A stretch of 64,000 nucleotides of DNA, from assembly GCA_964019415.1 (NCBI GenBank), contig OZ025877.1, positions 3,118,879 through 3,182,878 on the forward strand. Direction: 5' to 3'. How positions within the stretch are numbered: position 1 is the stretch's first letter; every line of letters begins with the position of its first letter. A model generated the notes under the pieces. The model did no database searches. It was not told where the DNA came from and saw only the letters and a list, made by a program, of their open reading frames with translations. The translations under genes and the position numbers were made by a program. This document shows, in pieces, positions 24,501 through 33,316 of the stretch. The DNA comes from Ianthella basta (Eukaryota; Porifera; Demospongiae; Verongiida; Ianthellidae).

Positions 24501-25490
24501 AAGTTAAGTTTATAGGTGCTGCTACTTCAGAGACTGACGAGGGCAGGCAGCACAGATAGGCAAACAGGTGCATTCACAATAGAACTAAGAAAGCGGCACA
24601 AACTATGGAGCAGCGTGAGGCCAGACTCTAGCAGCTTTGCACTAACCCACGTGACAGACGGGGTGCAGAAACTGCAGAGCAGTGAGCAGCCTGACTTCAG
24701 CAGCTCATTGCTAACCAGTGGGACAGACTAACTGCAGAAACTTTGCACATTCTTCACTAATTTCCTATACCATAGACACCTGTTGTCACATAATTTCACT
24801 CTTTGTGTACCATATAGACACCCATCACAACAGATTTGCAATGCAGCCACACATTCTACCCAGGTGCATAGGGCTTCCCAACATGGTAGCTGCAACCAAG
24901 CCACTACTACTGGAGTATACTTATGTTTGCATGCATCACTTTACATAGCCCTGCATACCCTAACTATGTTTGGTCTTGTTGCACATAATTATATGCATGC
25001 AGCTCAGGCTCGCTCACATTGTCTTGCATTTGCCTAGTATAGGTTTCGTTCACCAATGTTCAACATTTATAATGATCTTTGTCATCCCCGGTGATAGTGG
25101 TTGTATATACTGTGGTGTGTGTGAGTGCCTGCATGATGTACCTTCCATCTGTCTTTGTACATGGCCATGACTTATGACAATGTACTCTTTGTCCCACTGA
25201 CAGGCACTCAATATGGTAGAGGTTCCTACTTTACTAGATATGCCTCCCATGCTGCAAATGCCATGTATGCTGCCCCTGATCTCAACGGCCACCAGCACAT
25301 GTATTTGGTTCGTGTTTTGACTGGGGAGTATACCACAGGGCAAAGCAGTTTTCTCGTGCCTCCTCCAAAAGACCCCAACAACCCGGCAGTTTTGTATGAC
25401 TCAGTAGTGGATAATGTTCAAAATCCTAGAATTTTTGTAATCTTTTATGACCCTCAGGCGTACCCTGAGTACCTCATTGAGTTTTGTTGA
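2688..25490 (+). CDS. PARP14: PARP14-like multi-macrodomain mono-ADP-ribosyltransferase (whole gene)
   Basis: Predicted exons: 2688-3545, 8813-8865, 9535-9741, 12604-12824, 13102-13294, 13540-13746, 14046-14610, 14697-14963, 16057-16317, 16422-18684, 18875-19108, 20587-22573, 25204-25490. Every junction is GT-AG and the phases agree, giving about 2,530 codons. The order is helical N-terminus, coiled coil, RRM/KH-like repeats, three macro domains, WWE, PARP catalytic domain, as in vertebrate PARP14. The family transfers single ADP-ribose units to proteins and reads or removes ADP-ribose through macro domains, in cytosol and nucleus. The true 5' exon and start codon are not visible: the first exon opens with an acceptor-like CTATACAG. 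A frame break lies near 17750. Introns carry many transposons. Confidence 0.88.
3927..4304. mobile_element. MITE with ~38-bp terminal inverted repeats
   Basis: The left end (GCTTGCCAGACCCCCTAAGA, then AGGGTCTGGTCTTATTGCA) is matched as reverse complement by the right end (TGCAATAATACCAGACCCTT and on to GGCGC). About 378 bp, no coding capacity, inside the first PARP14-like intron. Confidence 0.55.
5852..6835 (+). repeat. ~0.95 kb fold-back element, copy 1
   Basis: Begins with a strong internal palindrome: the arm ACTAGAAATAATAAACATTT at about 5855 is mirrored near 6095-6115, both arms running through TTGTAAGGATGTAGGGATGG and GGACAGAAACAAGTAAA-type sequence. A non-palindromic body follows and ends near a second small hairpin (AGACAGC/GCTGTCT). 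The whole unit recurs in inverted orientation at 15016-15968. No transposase is seen, so it looks like a non-autonomous element. Confidence 0.7.
7439..7908. mobile_element. MITE, ~470 bp
   Basis: Imperfect terminal inverted repeats: GGCTTTTACACTGAGTGGAT at the left, and CACTTTGCTCCAGTGTAAAC at the right as its reverse-complement partner. The match extends inward to TTGGTTCAAAACT against AGTTTTGACCCA. Non-coding, intronic. Confidence 0.5.
7974..8571. mobile_element. MITE, ~600 bp, TIR TTCTAATATAGGCGCC
   Basis: The left end has CTTCTAATATAGGCGCC and the right end GGCGCCTATATTAGAA. Outside these lie ACAGTA and TACGGTA, which are also near-complementary. Several internal GGCGCC/AGCGC and TATTAGA motifs repeat the end sequence. 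Short ORFs inside are not protein-like. Confidence 0.6.
8813..8865 (+). CDS. PARP14-like gene, small acidic linker exon
   Basis: A 53-nt exon between acceptor CCCAAATGCAG and donor GTAGTT. Read in the phase left by the 3545 donor, it encodes DDPVSSTADSKGVEPSPE and leaves phase 0 for the exon at 9535. It was too short for an ORF scan. The phase match at both ends is the main support. Confidence 0.5.
9535..9741 (+). CDS. PARP14-like gene, coiled-coil exon 1
   Basis: 69 codons bounded by acceptor CTTCCTTCAG and donor GTAAGC, phase 0 at both ends. The second half (VANLFMDNCALTAKLTAS through IRNLEEQLFQALKEQ) has heptad-like Leu/Ala spacing and is probably a coiled coil that continues in the 12604 exon. 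Confidence 0.7.
10608..11215. mobile_element. MITE, ~610 bp, TIR TAACCCC..TTTTCACATG
   Basis: The left TIR CTAACCCCATTTTCACATG and right TIR CATGTGAAAAGGGGGTTA are near-perfect inverse partners. GCGCA...CATG and CGGTTT/AACCAATTCG motifs continue the symmetry inward. It is slightly more GC-rich than its surroundings. Non-coding. Confidence 0.65.
11696..12532 (-). mobile_element. Degenerate hAT transposon with TIRs and transposase C-terminus
   Basis: Terminal repeats CATAGGCGTCGGAAC (left) and GGTTCCGATGCCTATG (right) face each other, with G-rich/C-rich subterminal runs. Inside, 11913-12131 on the minus strand encodes the hAT dimerisation domain: TATAERTFSTLRWLKTFL, then SQPRLNHTMLLHIYKERTDE. 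The catalytic core is gone, so this is an internally deleted, dead copy. GACAT lies just outside both ends and may be part of a degraded 8-bp target duplication. It sits directly before a PARP14-like exon. Confidence 0.8.
12604..12824 (+). CDS. PARP14-like gene, coiled-coil exon 2
   Basis: Acceptor CCCACAACAG and donor GTACCA; enters in phase 0, leaves two bases. HQLSVCKAEKLHLEDRIKTL followed by EIEELTKVKLL gives regular hydrophobic spacing, and this continues the coiled coil from the 9535 exon. Confidence 0.7.
13102..13746 (+). CDS. PARP14-like gene, two exons with WWE-like or unknown fold
   Basis: Exons 13102-13294 and 13540-13746 join in phase 0 (GRW to AAAPAHRLQ). The first starts with ARHRWWLTALNK and contains EGSFEMDGEVTFRRGTK; the second contains HHQWLADCVQ and NHWFLHQSTKM. 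The Trp pairs and charged strands recall a WWE-like module, but key spacing is unclear, so the fold is left open. Confidence 0.55.
14046..14610 (+). CDS. PARP14-like gene, Gln/Pro-rich linker exon
   Basis: Acceptor TGTACCCCCAG, donor GTTGGT, entry in phase 0, exit phase 1. The first 120 codons are rich in Gln, Pro, Gly and Ser and probably disordered. An acidic stretch (FDDDDKGGGDIDEID) leads into an RRM-type beta strand, GKIALITFKDVK, which continues in the next exon. Confidence 0.65.
14697..16317 (+). CDS. PARP14-like gene, RRM-like exons
   Basis: Exons 14697-14963 and 16057-16317. The first finishes one RRM-like unit (AAQVASKGIWPVMGRNVKVS) and starts a second (LVLKELPASVNDTYLALYIE). The second exon carries a third with the PARP10/14-type signature VRIEGIKDDKCDESLLEMYF followed by KKKSGAG and ATISFEPKD. 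RRM-like repeats of this form precede the KH-like region in PARP14 and may bind RNA or have lost that ability. The 1.09-kb intron between them holds fold-back element copy 2. Confidence 0.75.
15016..15968 (-). repeat. ~0.95 kb fold-back element, copy 2 (inverted)
   Basis: Inverse copy of 5852-6835, with the same palindromic arm pair (about 15727-15800 and 15895-15968) and the same terminal AGACAGC/GCTGTCT hairpin. Two copies about 9 kb apart in introns of one gene, facing each other, could pair in the pre-mRNA. Confidence 0.7.
16422..18684 (+). CDS. PARP14-like gene, KH-like repeats and macro domain 1
   Basis: Acceptor TCCATACGCAG, donor GTGAGG. Codons up to about 17750 form KH-like repeats (LSELGILVDPTSGSEWNQQW, then PVIMAQVHNPNVTISPSG). 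The frame then breaks: frame 1 stops at 17759-17761, while homologous protein continues in the other frame from about 17752. From about 18010 comes macro domain 1 with an intact ADP-ribose site: VHGDLTEFSADAIVNAANEQ, GGIAGIIAGKGG and SSGIFGVP. The KH-like part may bind nucleic acid; macro 1 should bind or hydrolyse ADP-ribose. Confidence 0.85.
18875..22573 (+). CDS. PARP14-like gene, macro domains 2 and 3, linker, WWE, start of catalytic domain
   Basis: Exons 18875-19108 and 20587-22573, joined in phase 0 (GIGCKK to NLESMIAK). Macro 2 begins in the previous exon (VTLVQGLELKKGSLTSYQ), has ADVYVNAANQML, but its second loop is altered (AIGSANLRFPDD). Macro 3 spans about 20960-21480 (VDIVNGDISTDDSEGIVNTA, LPAIGIGQHNFTP) and has also lost the canonical SSG-I-G loop, so both may only bind ligand, or not even that. 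A KH-like linker follows. The WWE domain lies near 21955-22160 (FQWQWKDVKGEFQNY, IIDFTVLHE). The exon ends inside the PARP fold after ERQLFHGC, whose His is the first residue of the triad. Confidence 0.9.
19234..19668. mobile_element. MITE, 435 bp, TIR GTTAACCCATTAGGGCCCA
   Basis: Perfect 19-bp terminal inverted repeats (GTTAACCCATTAGGGCCCA and TGGGCCCTAATGGGTTAAC). Non-coding, in the intron that splits macro domain 2. A half-copy of the end (CCTAATGGGTTAAC) occurs near 35910. Confidence 0.85.
23079..23259. mobile_element. Small MITE, 181 bp, TIR TACAGTGGAACCTGTCT
   Basis: Ends TACAGTGGAACCTGTCT and AGACAGGTTGCACTGTA are inverse partners. The interior repeats CCACCTCTCTA and CAGCC motifs. 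A related copy is at 51976-52130. Confidence 0.8.
24340..25150. other. Intronic region without recognised genes
   Basis: Part of the last PARP14-like intron (22574-25203). It starts with GGGCGAGCCTGAGCGAGCCC, a near-direct repeat of GCGAGCC, followed by a CpG-richer stretch to about 24480. Reading frames here are not protein-like. Confidence 0.3.
25204..25490 (+). CDS. PARP14-like gene, last exon, C-terminal half of PARP catalytic domain
   Basis: Acceptor CCCACTGACAG; joins the 22573 donor as QHGTQYGRGSYF. It carries the second triad residue (Tyr in GRGSYFTRYAS), then NGHQHMYLVRVLTGEYTTGQ, the YDSVVDNVQNPRIFVIFYD core and AYPEYLIEF, whose Leu is the third residue. H-Y-L instead of H-Y-E predicts mono- rather than poly-ADP-ribosylation. 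The stop is at 25488-25490. Confidence 0.95.
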
Positions 25491-25624
25491 AAGGCATTTA
25501 ATTATTGTGTAGATAGAATCTGATATAGTGTTCTGTGTGATATATGTATCATTACATGTACAGCTACGTACTGCTACAATGTGATTAATAATGTGGTAGA
25601 GGCTCATGCTACGTTGTCTAGCAG

Positions 25625-25828
25625 GTTTATGAGCCGTTGGTGAGCATTCACGTAGCTAAAAAGGATCGATGGTTCAAGTAAAACGTTTCGACCACGAGGG
25701 TCTTCATCAGTTACAAAACTGTGTAAAACAGTTTTGTAACTGATATCGATGAAGACCCTCATGGTCAAAACGTTTTACTTGAACCATCCTTTTTAGTTAC
25801 GTGAATGCTCATCAACGCCTCATAAATG
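25625..25828. repeat. 204-bp imperfect palindrome (fold-back)
   Basis: The left arm from TTTATGAGCCGTTGGTGAGC is mirrored by the right arm ending GCTCATCAACGCCTCATAAA, centred near 25727, with few mismatches. Each arm includes GAAGACCCTC..GGTC..AAACGTTTTACTTGAACC on one strand. It lies just after the PARP14-like stop codon and may fall in its 3' UTR. Confidence 0.85.
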
Positions 25829-26059
25829 TCATTAATATTATAATTTCATGACGTGTGTAATTATGTGTATGTATACTACGTATACGTAATTAGAATTGTA
25901 CATATAATCATTAATTTGCAATTGCATGGATTGATATCGATACCGTGTTCACTCTAAAAGCTGCATGACAAATATATATTTCCTGTCTCTCTAATTTCCG
26001 CCACTTGCAATTGGCTCTAATTATTCATGGACATTTTCGTCGGAAATGATTGCAATATG

Positions 26060-26235
26060 GCCACACCAGTGTTGTGGTAATGGTAATGAGTATGTAATTG
26101 TAATTGACAGTAATAAATTATATACACGTTTTCAGTAATCTTATATAATTTAATTGAAATTGAGTAATAATTATAATGGTAGTTGATTACATCCTTGTAA
26201 TTGATACCTAATTACACAATTACACGCAATTTCAA
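26060..26235. repeat. TAATTG-rich low-complexity DNA
   Basis: Dense TAATTG, TGTAATTG and AATTACA words. The same composition returns at about 27060-27290, flanking the hAT-derived repeats between them. Confidence 0.6.
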
Positions 26236-27060
26236 TTCTTTCCCTTGGCTACCAAAACACTAGTACTAGACTGTTGGAAGAAATATCTAAAGATTACCCT
26301 ACTGTTCAAACCTATAGCTAACACGTCAAGTATTCTTGAGCTCAGTACCAGCTTAGAGCACCTAACAAACTTCACTGCAGCTGGGAATATGGCACCCCCG
26401 GCCCCATGCAGTGGTTTAGGCATCCCCCGGGAACTTAGTCTTCCCCAGGCATTCAGGTATTCCCCCAGTGAACTTAGCCATCCAGGGATCCAGGTATTCC
26501 CCAGGGATTTAGGCATCCCCCGGGGATTTAGGCACCCCCTGGAAATATGGGGCCAATGGCACTAAATTCCTGCACGCTAATTGCACACAATTACATTCCT
26601 CCTCATTGGCTACCAGAACACTAGCTATAGACTGCTGAATAAAAAATCTAAAGATTACCCTACTGTTCAAATCTATGTAGCTCGTCAAGTAATCTCCGTA
26701 CCAGCTTGGAGTACCAAACAAATTTCACTGGGAATATGGCACCCCCCAGCTGCAGGGACTTAGGCATCACCTGGAAACATGGGGCCAATGGCACTAAATC
26801 CCTGCACACAAATTACACGCAATTACATTCCTCCTTATTGCAATTGGCTACCAAAACACTAGACTGCTGGATGAAAAATCTAAAGATTACCCTACAGTTC
26901 CAACCTAGCTCGTCAAGTATTCTCCGTACCAGCTATGTCTGCACTAGTTGAGCACACATTCAGTCGGATTGGCAAGACTTTGAATCTACTAAGATGCCAT
27001 TGCATGCTTCCAAGAGAACTTGAAGCACTGCTATTTCTTAAGATGAACTCCCAGTTAATG
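26224..27060 (+). mobile_element. Degenerate hAT transposase fragments in three tandem partial repeats
   Basis: Three diverged copies (about 26240-26395, 26590-26740, 26830-26935) each contain TTGGCTACCA-AACACTAG and ATCTAAAGATTACCCTAC-type sequence. In one frame they read as the transposase stretch KKSKDYPTVQIYVARQVISVPA. Only the third continues into the hAT dimerisation motif: SALVEHTFSRIGKTLNLLRC then LPRELEALLFLKMN (about 26935-27056). Frameshifts and missing N-terminal parts make it a relic. It differs from the hAT copy at 11696-12532. Confidence 0.65.
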
Positions 27061-27767
27061 CAACTTTAATGTAATTGTAATCATAATTGTAATTGCCTTC
27101 AAGTAGCTGTAATGGGAATTAAATACTTGTAATATTAAATTAAGTAATGGTCTTAAAATAGCCAAGTAATAGTTCTGGGTGCCTTGTGAAGTAGCCTCAT
27201 GGCTAAAGGCTTCCCCAGGTGAAATAAGATATCCATATATATACCATACCAATTGTAATCGTAATTAATTACCAGTAAACTGTAATTACCACATCACTGG
27301 GCCACGCATTATATTGTTTATGCGACAGTACACGGACTTCAATGGTAATCTCCAACTGCTCTTTGCAAGGTCATAATGACATTTTGAAGCGACCATTTCA
27401 GTGAGGACCTCTGATTCCAGTATAAATTATATGCACAGATGAAGTGCACTCTAGTGATTCGAATTCGCCTTGAATCCATATAATGGTTCATCCAAAAACT
27501 CTAACTATTCATCACCTTTAATTTGACAGCCTTTGTCAATTGGCCTGCTTCGATCGAATTCTATAGCTATTGCTCTACGTGCAGGAAAGCCAAGATCATT
27601 TATGATATATATCATAGCACTACAGTACAGACACATGCATATGCAACTACATGTATGTATGTCACAACCATACCAGTTGTATCAAATAGTTAAACATCCA
27701 CGTACACAGTGGACATGTTGGCAAGGTGTCATACACAGATATGATAAAGAGCACAGTCAGCAAGTTA

Positions 27768-27842
27768 GTGACCCCCTCCTTTCTGCTCTAGAGATTCACG
27801 AATCTTCTTCGCTTCCTCTTTCTTTTTCAGCTTGTCTGTATA
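27768..27842 (-). CDS. Possible terminal exon of a small minus-strand gene
   Basis: On the minus strand, acceptor CTCCTCTATACAG is followed by about 24 codons reading DKLKKKEEAKKIRESLEQKG and then a TAA stop, if entered with one base left over. A possible first exon of the same gene reads MATERT before a GTGAGT donor near 28331. No middle exon was found and the family is not recognised. A chance exon is a real alternative. Confidence 0.25.
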
Positions 27843-27997
27843 GAGGAGTTAGAGGGACAGGTGGAGCATGGTTAGTTTTGAATTTAGCAGAACCCTGAAA
27901 ATGTTAGCCTACCAACCACTGAAACTAATACACATAATATGCACATTGATATATGGAAGGACTGAGTGGAATCACAGCAGGGAGGAGTCAGACATAT

Positions 27998-28153
27998 GGG
28001 ACTTTAAATGGTCATTACTCTATTAGCGATTGCATCAAATTAAAGACACAATCTGGGTTGTTACTGTCCGTTTCAGAGGACTACGGATAACAACAACCCA
28101 CATTATATCCTTGATTAGATACAATTCAGCACGTAATGACCATTTGGAATCCC
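27998..28153. mobile_element. Small fold-back MITE, 156 bp
   Basis: Ends GGGACTTTAAATGGTCATTA and TAATGACCATTTGGAATCCC pair, and the interior (TGGGTTGTTACTGTCCGT with ACTACGGATAACAACAACCC) also pairs, so the whole unit can fold on itself. Confidence 0.75.
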
Positions 28154-28586
28154 TTCCAGCATCGGACAGCACCGCTGTAGCGGGTTGTTGCACATGGCAG
28201 GGGATTATGAGACCTGGATTCAGACATGCAATCAAATTGTCGCCTGTACGGCAGCTACACACATGCGGCAGAGCACCGCAGCTTCTCCATTTTCCCAGTG
28301 TAGTGAGAACTCACTGTTCTTTCTGTAGCCATAGACGATGCCAACACTGAGCGCTGCATAGCGGGAAAACTACGAACAGGAAGAAACGGAACCTCAAACC
28401 CACAAGCCCATTTGTATTTTTCATTCCTGTAGCACAAGCTAAAGCCTATAAATACCTTTATCAAAGGAGAAACAGGCATCGCTCGCAGGAGTGTCCTTCA
28501 CAAGCGGGGCAGAAATTATTTAGGCCACACCTCCTGGTTATGGTAGGGTTTTCCTCCTTAGCAGTGCAGCCTTAATTTTCCGTAGC

Positions 28587-30020
28587 ATGAAAGCGGCCAA
28601 AGTTAAGAGGAAGATTCGTATGAGCGTGGAAGAGGTGAAGTCGGAATTTGAGGAGGTTTTTGATCACCACGTAGCCAAGATGAACAGACCTGGGCCGCCC
28701 ATGGACCCCACAACCATCGTCCTCGGTGCACTGCCCCATTTGGTGGTGGTTGCATTCACTGTTTTCATAGTGTGGATCGCGCGACCAGGCAGCAGTGAGT
28801 GATCGTCCATGCACCTGTTCGTGTTCCTCTCTTTTGCACGTGTAACGGTAGTAGTCAGCAGCACGCCCAGGATTTGTTGTTTGGGGCTTGGTTTGGTGTG
28901 TATGTGGAGTGTATACTTGTATGCATGTTTCTGACAAACTCGAGGCATGGGATTCAGTAGTATTGCTGCGGTCTTGTTGCATGCTCTATGCACTTTGGGA
29001 TAGTGTGAAGGGGGTGGGCTGTGATTGATGGCAGAATGCGTGCCAGTGGTGTATGTCTGTGTGTGTATGTGTGTTTATGTACAGTATGTGTGGGTGTTTG
29101 TGTGGATGGGTGTTAGTGCAACTACATTTTAGGCATTAGTGTGTGTGCTAACAGGTTCACTTGCTTTACTACATCTCTTTGGAATATTTACAGTCATTCA
29201 ATGTATACCAGTACGCCTCTACCCTCTCCTCCCTCCCTCACCCTGCCCTCCACAGGTCTCTTCTCATGGCATCCCACACTCATGATTACAGCAGTGAGTC
29301 CACACCACATCTACATGTATGGGGATACATGTTTGCTGGTCTGCCATGTTGCTAGCACTGACACTGCATGCATTAAGTATGTATGTACATCCATATATTA
29401 CACACTCTCATCGTAGGCGTCTGTCTATACATGACTCTTGTGGCGAACTGAAGTTGCTGAGAATTGAAGCAAGTCATTGTATAAACTGTTTACATCTCTG
29501 CTGTTTGCCCATTCTACAGTTCATCCTTGTCATGACAGAGGCCATCTACCTCTTCTCCCGCTGGTCCTCACCCATCCCGAAGGCCTCACGCCCAGTGAAG
29601 ACCTATTGGCACTGGATCCTTCAGCTCATCTGCACAATTGTGGCCTTCACTGGGCTAGCAGCCATTGTTTCTAACAAGATGATTGTTCAGAAGCAGCACT
29701 TTACAACGTGGCATGGAACCATTGGAATTGTGGCATGCATATCTCTTGTAATGCAGCTCACTGGAGGCGTGTTACATCTCTATCCAGATATAATGAAGAA
29801 GTACATTCCACTGCGGCTGGTCACGATGAAGAGAATACATGCCTTCTTTGGTACTGCAACATACAGTCTTGGGCTGACTGCAGTGCTGCTTGCTACGCGT
29901 TCCACGTGGTTCTTGAATAACATCTATGATGAGTTGGTTATGATGAGTTGTGCTGCATGCCCAATCATTCTCTTTTCAGTGCAGATCTTTCAGTTTGTCC
30001 AGAACTGGGTTTTCCGATAA
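28587..30020 (+). CDS. CYB561D2: Cytochrome b561 domain-containing protein (CYB561D1/D2-like)
   Basis: Exons 28587-28794, 29256-29293 and 29520-30020, GT-AG with matching phases, about 249 codons, close to the family's 220-230 plus a longer N-terminus. CYB561D proteins are six-helix di-heme membrane proteins that pass electrons from cytosolic ascorbate across the membrane and act as ferric reductases. The heme-ligand histidines are visible in FSWHPTLM, KTYWHWILQL, HFTTWHGTIG and MKRIHAFFG. The MTEA motif after the first heme His (LVMTEAIYLFSR) is also present. The tiny 38-nt second exon splits the FSWHPTLM region from LVMTEA. About six hydrophobic segments are present. Confidence 0.92.
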
Positions 30021-30773
30021 TTTTCATGCATGAATTTTAGTCGAATGAGCTGCACTTCATTTGCACTTCATTCATTTTCCTTTGTGTTCTTTTTGGTTTG
30101 CTCATTCTTTAGTGAAGAATGGTGATGTTGCCGCACAGATTACCACTTGTTGTAAGTGATATAAGACTGATGACACATGTAGGGCAAATACTTGCAACCA
30201 GCGACTGGGCATTGTAGGAGTTTGTCAAAATGTAGCTATAGTCAGAGCTAAATAATAGAGCACTTATTCACTAGCCTATTGTGCATGCATGCACGTGCAC
30301 ACTCACTCACAGACACACATGAACATCTGCACTCGTCCAAACCATGACACACATGAAGGCATGCCAACTGGTAGATTAACATGCACACGAAAACCTAGGC
30401 AGCTGCAGGCTAATATAATCAATGGGCACTACAGTGCCTATCACCGTTTCTATCTGTTTAACACCTACAGCCATTCACTGTACTAATCTCGAGCTCGTAC
30501 CAAGTCCAATTCAATGATTAATTTCCATTCCTACGGAATGACGGGACGAGGCTATCACTGTACATGCATGCATACAACCTGCTTATAATGACATTCATCG
30601 AAATTACACCGCAAGATCTGTTGCTTAGTAACAGTGAACGCGGGCTAGTTTGAAACAATCAGCGACTTGCTTGCTCAATCACGAAACATAGCAGGCACGA
30701 TCAAACACAGTTTTAGGGAATGACCGGCTAACGGTGGACGATTGAGAGTGATTCTGGTGCCGATTTCTTTCAA
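30021..30773. other. Intergenic, no recognised gene
   Basis: 3' flank of the cytochrome b561 gene and 5' flank of the ASPM-like gene. Short CACACA and GCATGCATGCA words only. No repeat with clear ends. Confidence 0.4.
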
Positions 30774-33316
30774 ATGGAAAGCAAGAATACCTCGGAAGCT
30801 TCTGTGAGTGAAATTGAGTCTCCTAATATCAGACTGGCTGGGAAGTTGACATGTGAAGGGTGTACCGCGGGGCTGGTACTGTTGATTCTCCTCTTCTTGT
30901 AGAGACGGGAGACAGTTGTAGTAAGGAATGCGCTCGGGGAATCAAACTCAGATGAGGTATGAAGAGATTAGTGGCAATGCCTTCAAGCTATTGAGCATTC
31001 TCTGCTATTGCTCTCTGTGTGGTCATTTGTAATCGACTCTGCATCTTCTGCCTGCTACAGAGGAGAAAGACATATCTCGTGAAGAGAAGCAGTTCAAAGA
31101 CGGCTCCTTCCAGCAAGGAGAATAGCAGTGTAGGGGGCAGTAAGGTCCGTAAGATAGAGGGACAGAAGAAGGGAGGGAAGGTGGTGGGTGTTGCTCAGCG
31201 GAAGCTTTGTCTGAAGAAACCAGTTGTAAAAGGTACAAGCGTTGACTGTGTGTGTATGTACACATGTGTTGGCTCTAGAAATGGCTGTAAGTTTTGGTTT
31301 CAGTAGTAAGCTAGTATCAGGGGTGCATTAAGGGGGGGAGGGGGGGAAAATTTGACAGCATGGTATTGCCCTCTCACTTCTTGCATTAATTCTTGAAACC
31401 TAAGTTTCACCCTCCTGAAGCATTATCCAAGTATAGCACAGTAATGTTGCATAATGACATATTTACCCAAACCTTTACGCTAACCATTGCAATTTCCAGA
31501 TTAAGCATCCACACTCATGTCATTTCCCTGTTACCCTGTCTGTGTAGCTGCTGCCCCTTCAGTGGGTGAGGTCCGCAACTATCTCCCCACGGCCTCAAAG
31601 ACCTTCCTTTACGATGACCACTGGGCCTCCAAACAGGAGAGAGGTATGCTGGTTATGTAGAACACAAGGAACATTACTGCTCAGGAGTCTACTTGTGTGT
31701 ACTTGTGTACAACTCATACGCCATATCCCATACTGTGTGATGTCTTAGAAATGGTATGGTGTTTATGTACAGGTACATAGACACCATGGAAATTTGCACA
31801 GCCTTTCATGCTCCAGACCCCTATACATGGACTTGTCTCTGGGATTACTGTATTGTACACTGTGCATAGTTGTGTCTGTAGGATGGATGTGTCACTGTAG
31901 ACCTACCCGCTGGGTTTGCATTTACCTCATTTTTACACAAACGGTGCCCCATTGTTGTGTGCTGTTCTACATTGTGCAGGGTTCACGAAATGGCTTAACT
32001 TCATCCTGGCGCCCACAGACTCTCTTGGTCACACTCTCCCCAACACTGGACGCAAAGGTGTGTTTATGTACACACTTGTAGCATCAACCTGTCATCCCCT
32101 CACAACATTGCCTTTGACTCTGTTGACAGTTGTGTACAGATGATTTCAGTTCAGAGTGTGAGGTGTTGCCTTGTTTATTTTTAGTAATCTGTACCACCTC
32201 CTCCCTCTACAATATGGCTTCATTGTACTTCTAATGGTAGTGGAGTTTCACACCTACCCTTCTCATGTTTGCCTAATTATGCTGTGGAGCTTATGCCTCA
32301 CAAGTAACTTCACCCCTCTTTTGTCTGCCACTTGTTGCTGTACATCTCATCTCCGTCTCTTCCAGTCACTGACATGGGCTCCCTGCAGATGCTTACTAGC
32401 AGTGACAGTACGGTGAAATCAACCAAGTCCATTTCTGGTTTGTTTGTGCACTTGGTGCTCATGTTGCTGTCTGTGTGCGACCACAGTTGTGACTTGTCAT
32501 GCTAGCACATACATACGTACATTTGTAGGTATGTACTGTATGTAGTGACTGATGAAGTACATGCATCCCCTGCAAACGTTGGGCATCTGTTGCCCTAGTG
32601 AACTTCACCGGGGAATATGGCATCCCCTGCAACACAGAGTACCTAACGGTACAATTAAAATGCACAAATGGCATACTTAGTTTGAGAATGTCCTCCCATT
32701 GTACACAACATATATACCATCAGGCTTAGCTGTCTCCGTTGGGGGGCATGCCACTGTAGTATGACTGTTTCTATTAGGAGCTGCACTGTACATTCATATT
32801 GTGCCTTCCTGTGACAATGTTATGTAGATGAGATGTGTACATGTAGGATCAGTGGTGGTTGAAATAGTGGTGGTCACCAGTCAATTTCTGTACTTTTCTC
32901 AGATAACACAATTCAATATACGTATGTATGTAGGCAGTTACAGTGTACAATTGCATGAATTGATTGACCACTCAACAATGCTACAGCACAACCATTAAAT
33001 CCTCATTTTGATCTCTGTAAGAAGATCCACAGTTATCCTCCATCGGTATCTCCTTGCTGTTGGTATCCTCCCTTCAGGTACATCACGTGAGTGGCGTAAG
33101 AGGGAGTCTCGCTGGAGGCGTGCAGGAGTGTTGCTCTACCAGTCAGAGGCAACTGTGTGTGTGCTGGAAAGACTGGAAGTTGAGATTGAAGCCGGTCGGT
33201 TGGGCGTGCGCAAGGACTGCTGTGTGGAGTCGGACGTTGGACTGAGGCAGCGGCTGCTGGACATGCTCTTCTGTTACAACCCAGTCTGGCTAAAGCTTGG
33301 ACTTGAGGTGCGCTAA
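30774..33316 (+). CDS. ASPM: Truncated ASPM-like protein
   Basis: Exons 30774-30803, 30903-30956, 31061-31232, 31548-31643, 31980-32057, 32366-32437, 33078-33316. All phases agree, about 246 codons. ASPM organises spindle poles through an N-terminal region, CH domains and many IQ calmodulin-binding repeats. Here only the part before the CH domains is seen: LYDDHWASKQERGFTKWLNF, then REWRKRESRWRRAGVLLYQS, LERLEVEIEAGRLGVRKD and LLDMLFCYNPVWLKLGLE. The last exon has a donor-like GTGCGC at 33308; reading through gives two more residues and a stop. No CH or IQ exon follows before the opposite-strand array. It may be a short stand-alone paralogue, a duplicated fragment or the edge of a rearrangement. 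Confidence 0.8.

Noticed and set aside
23429..24573. Short frames within the last PARP14-like intron
   Set aside because: No motif or splice context; the intron is delimited by good phase-matched sites.
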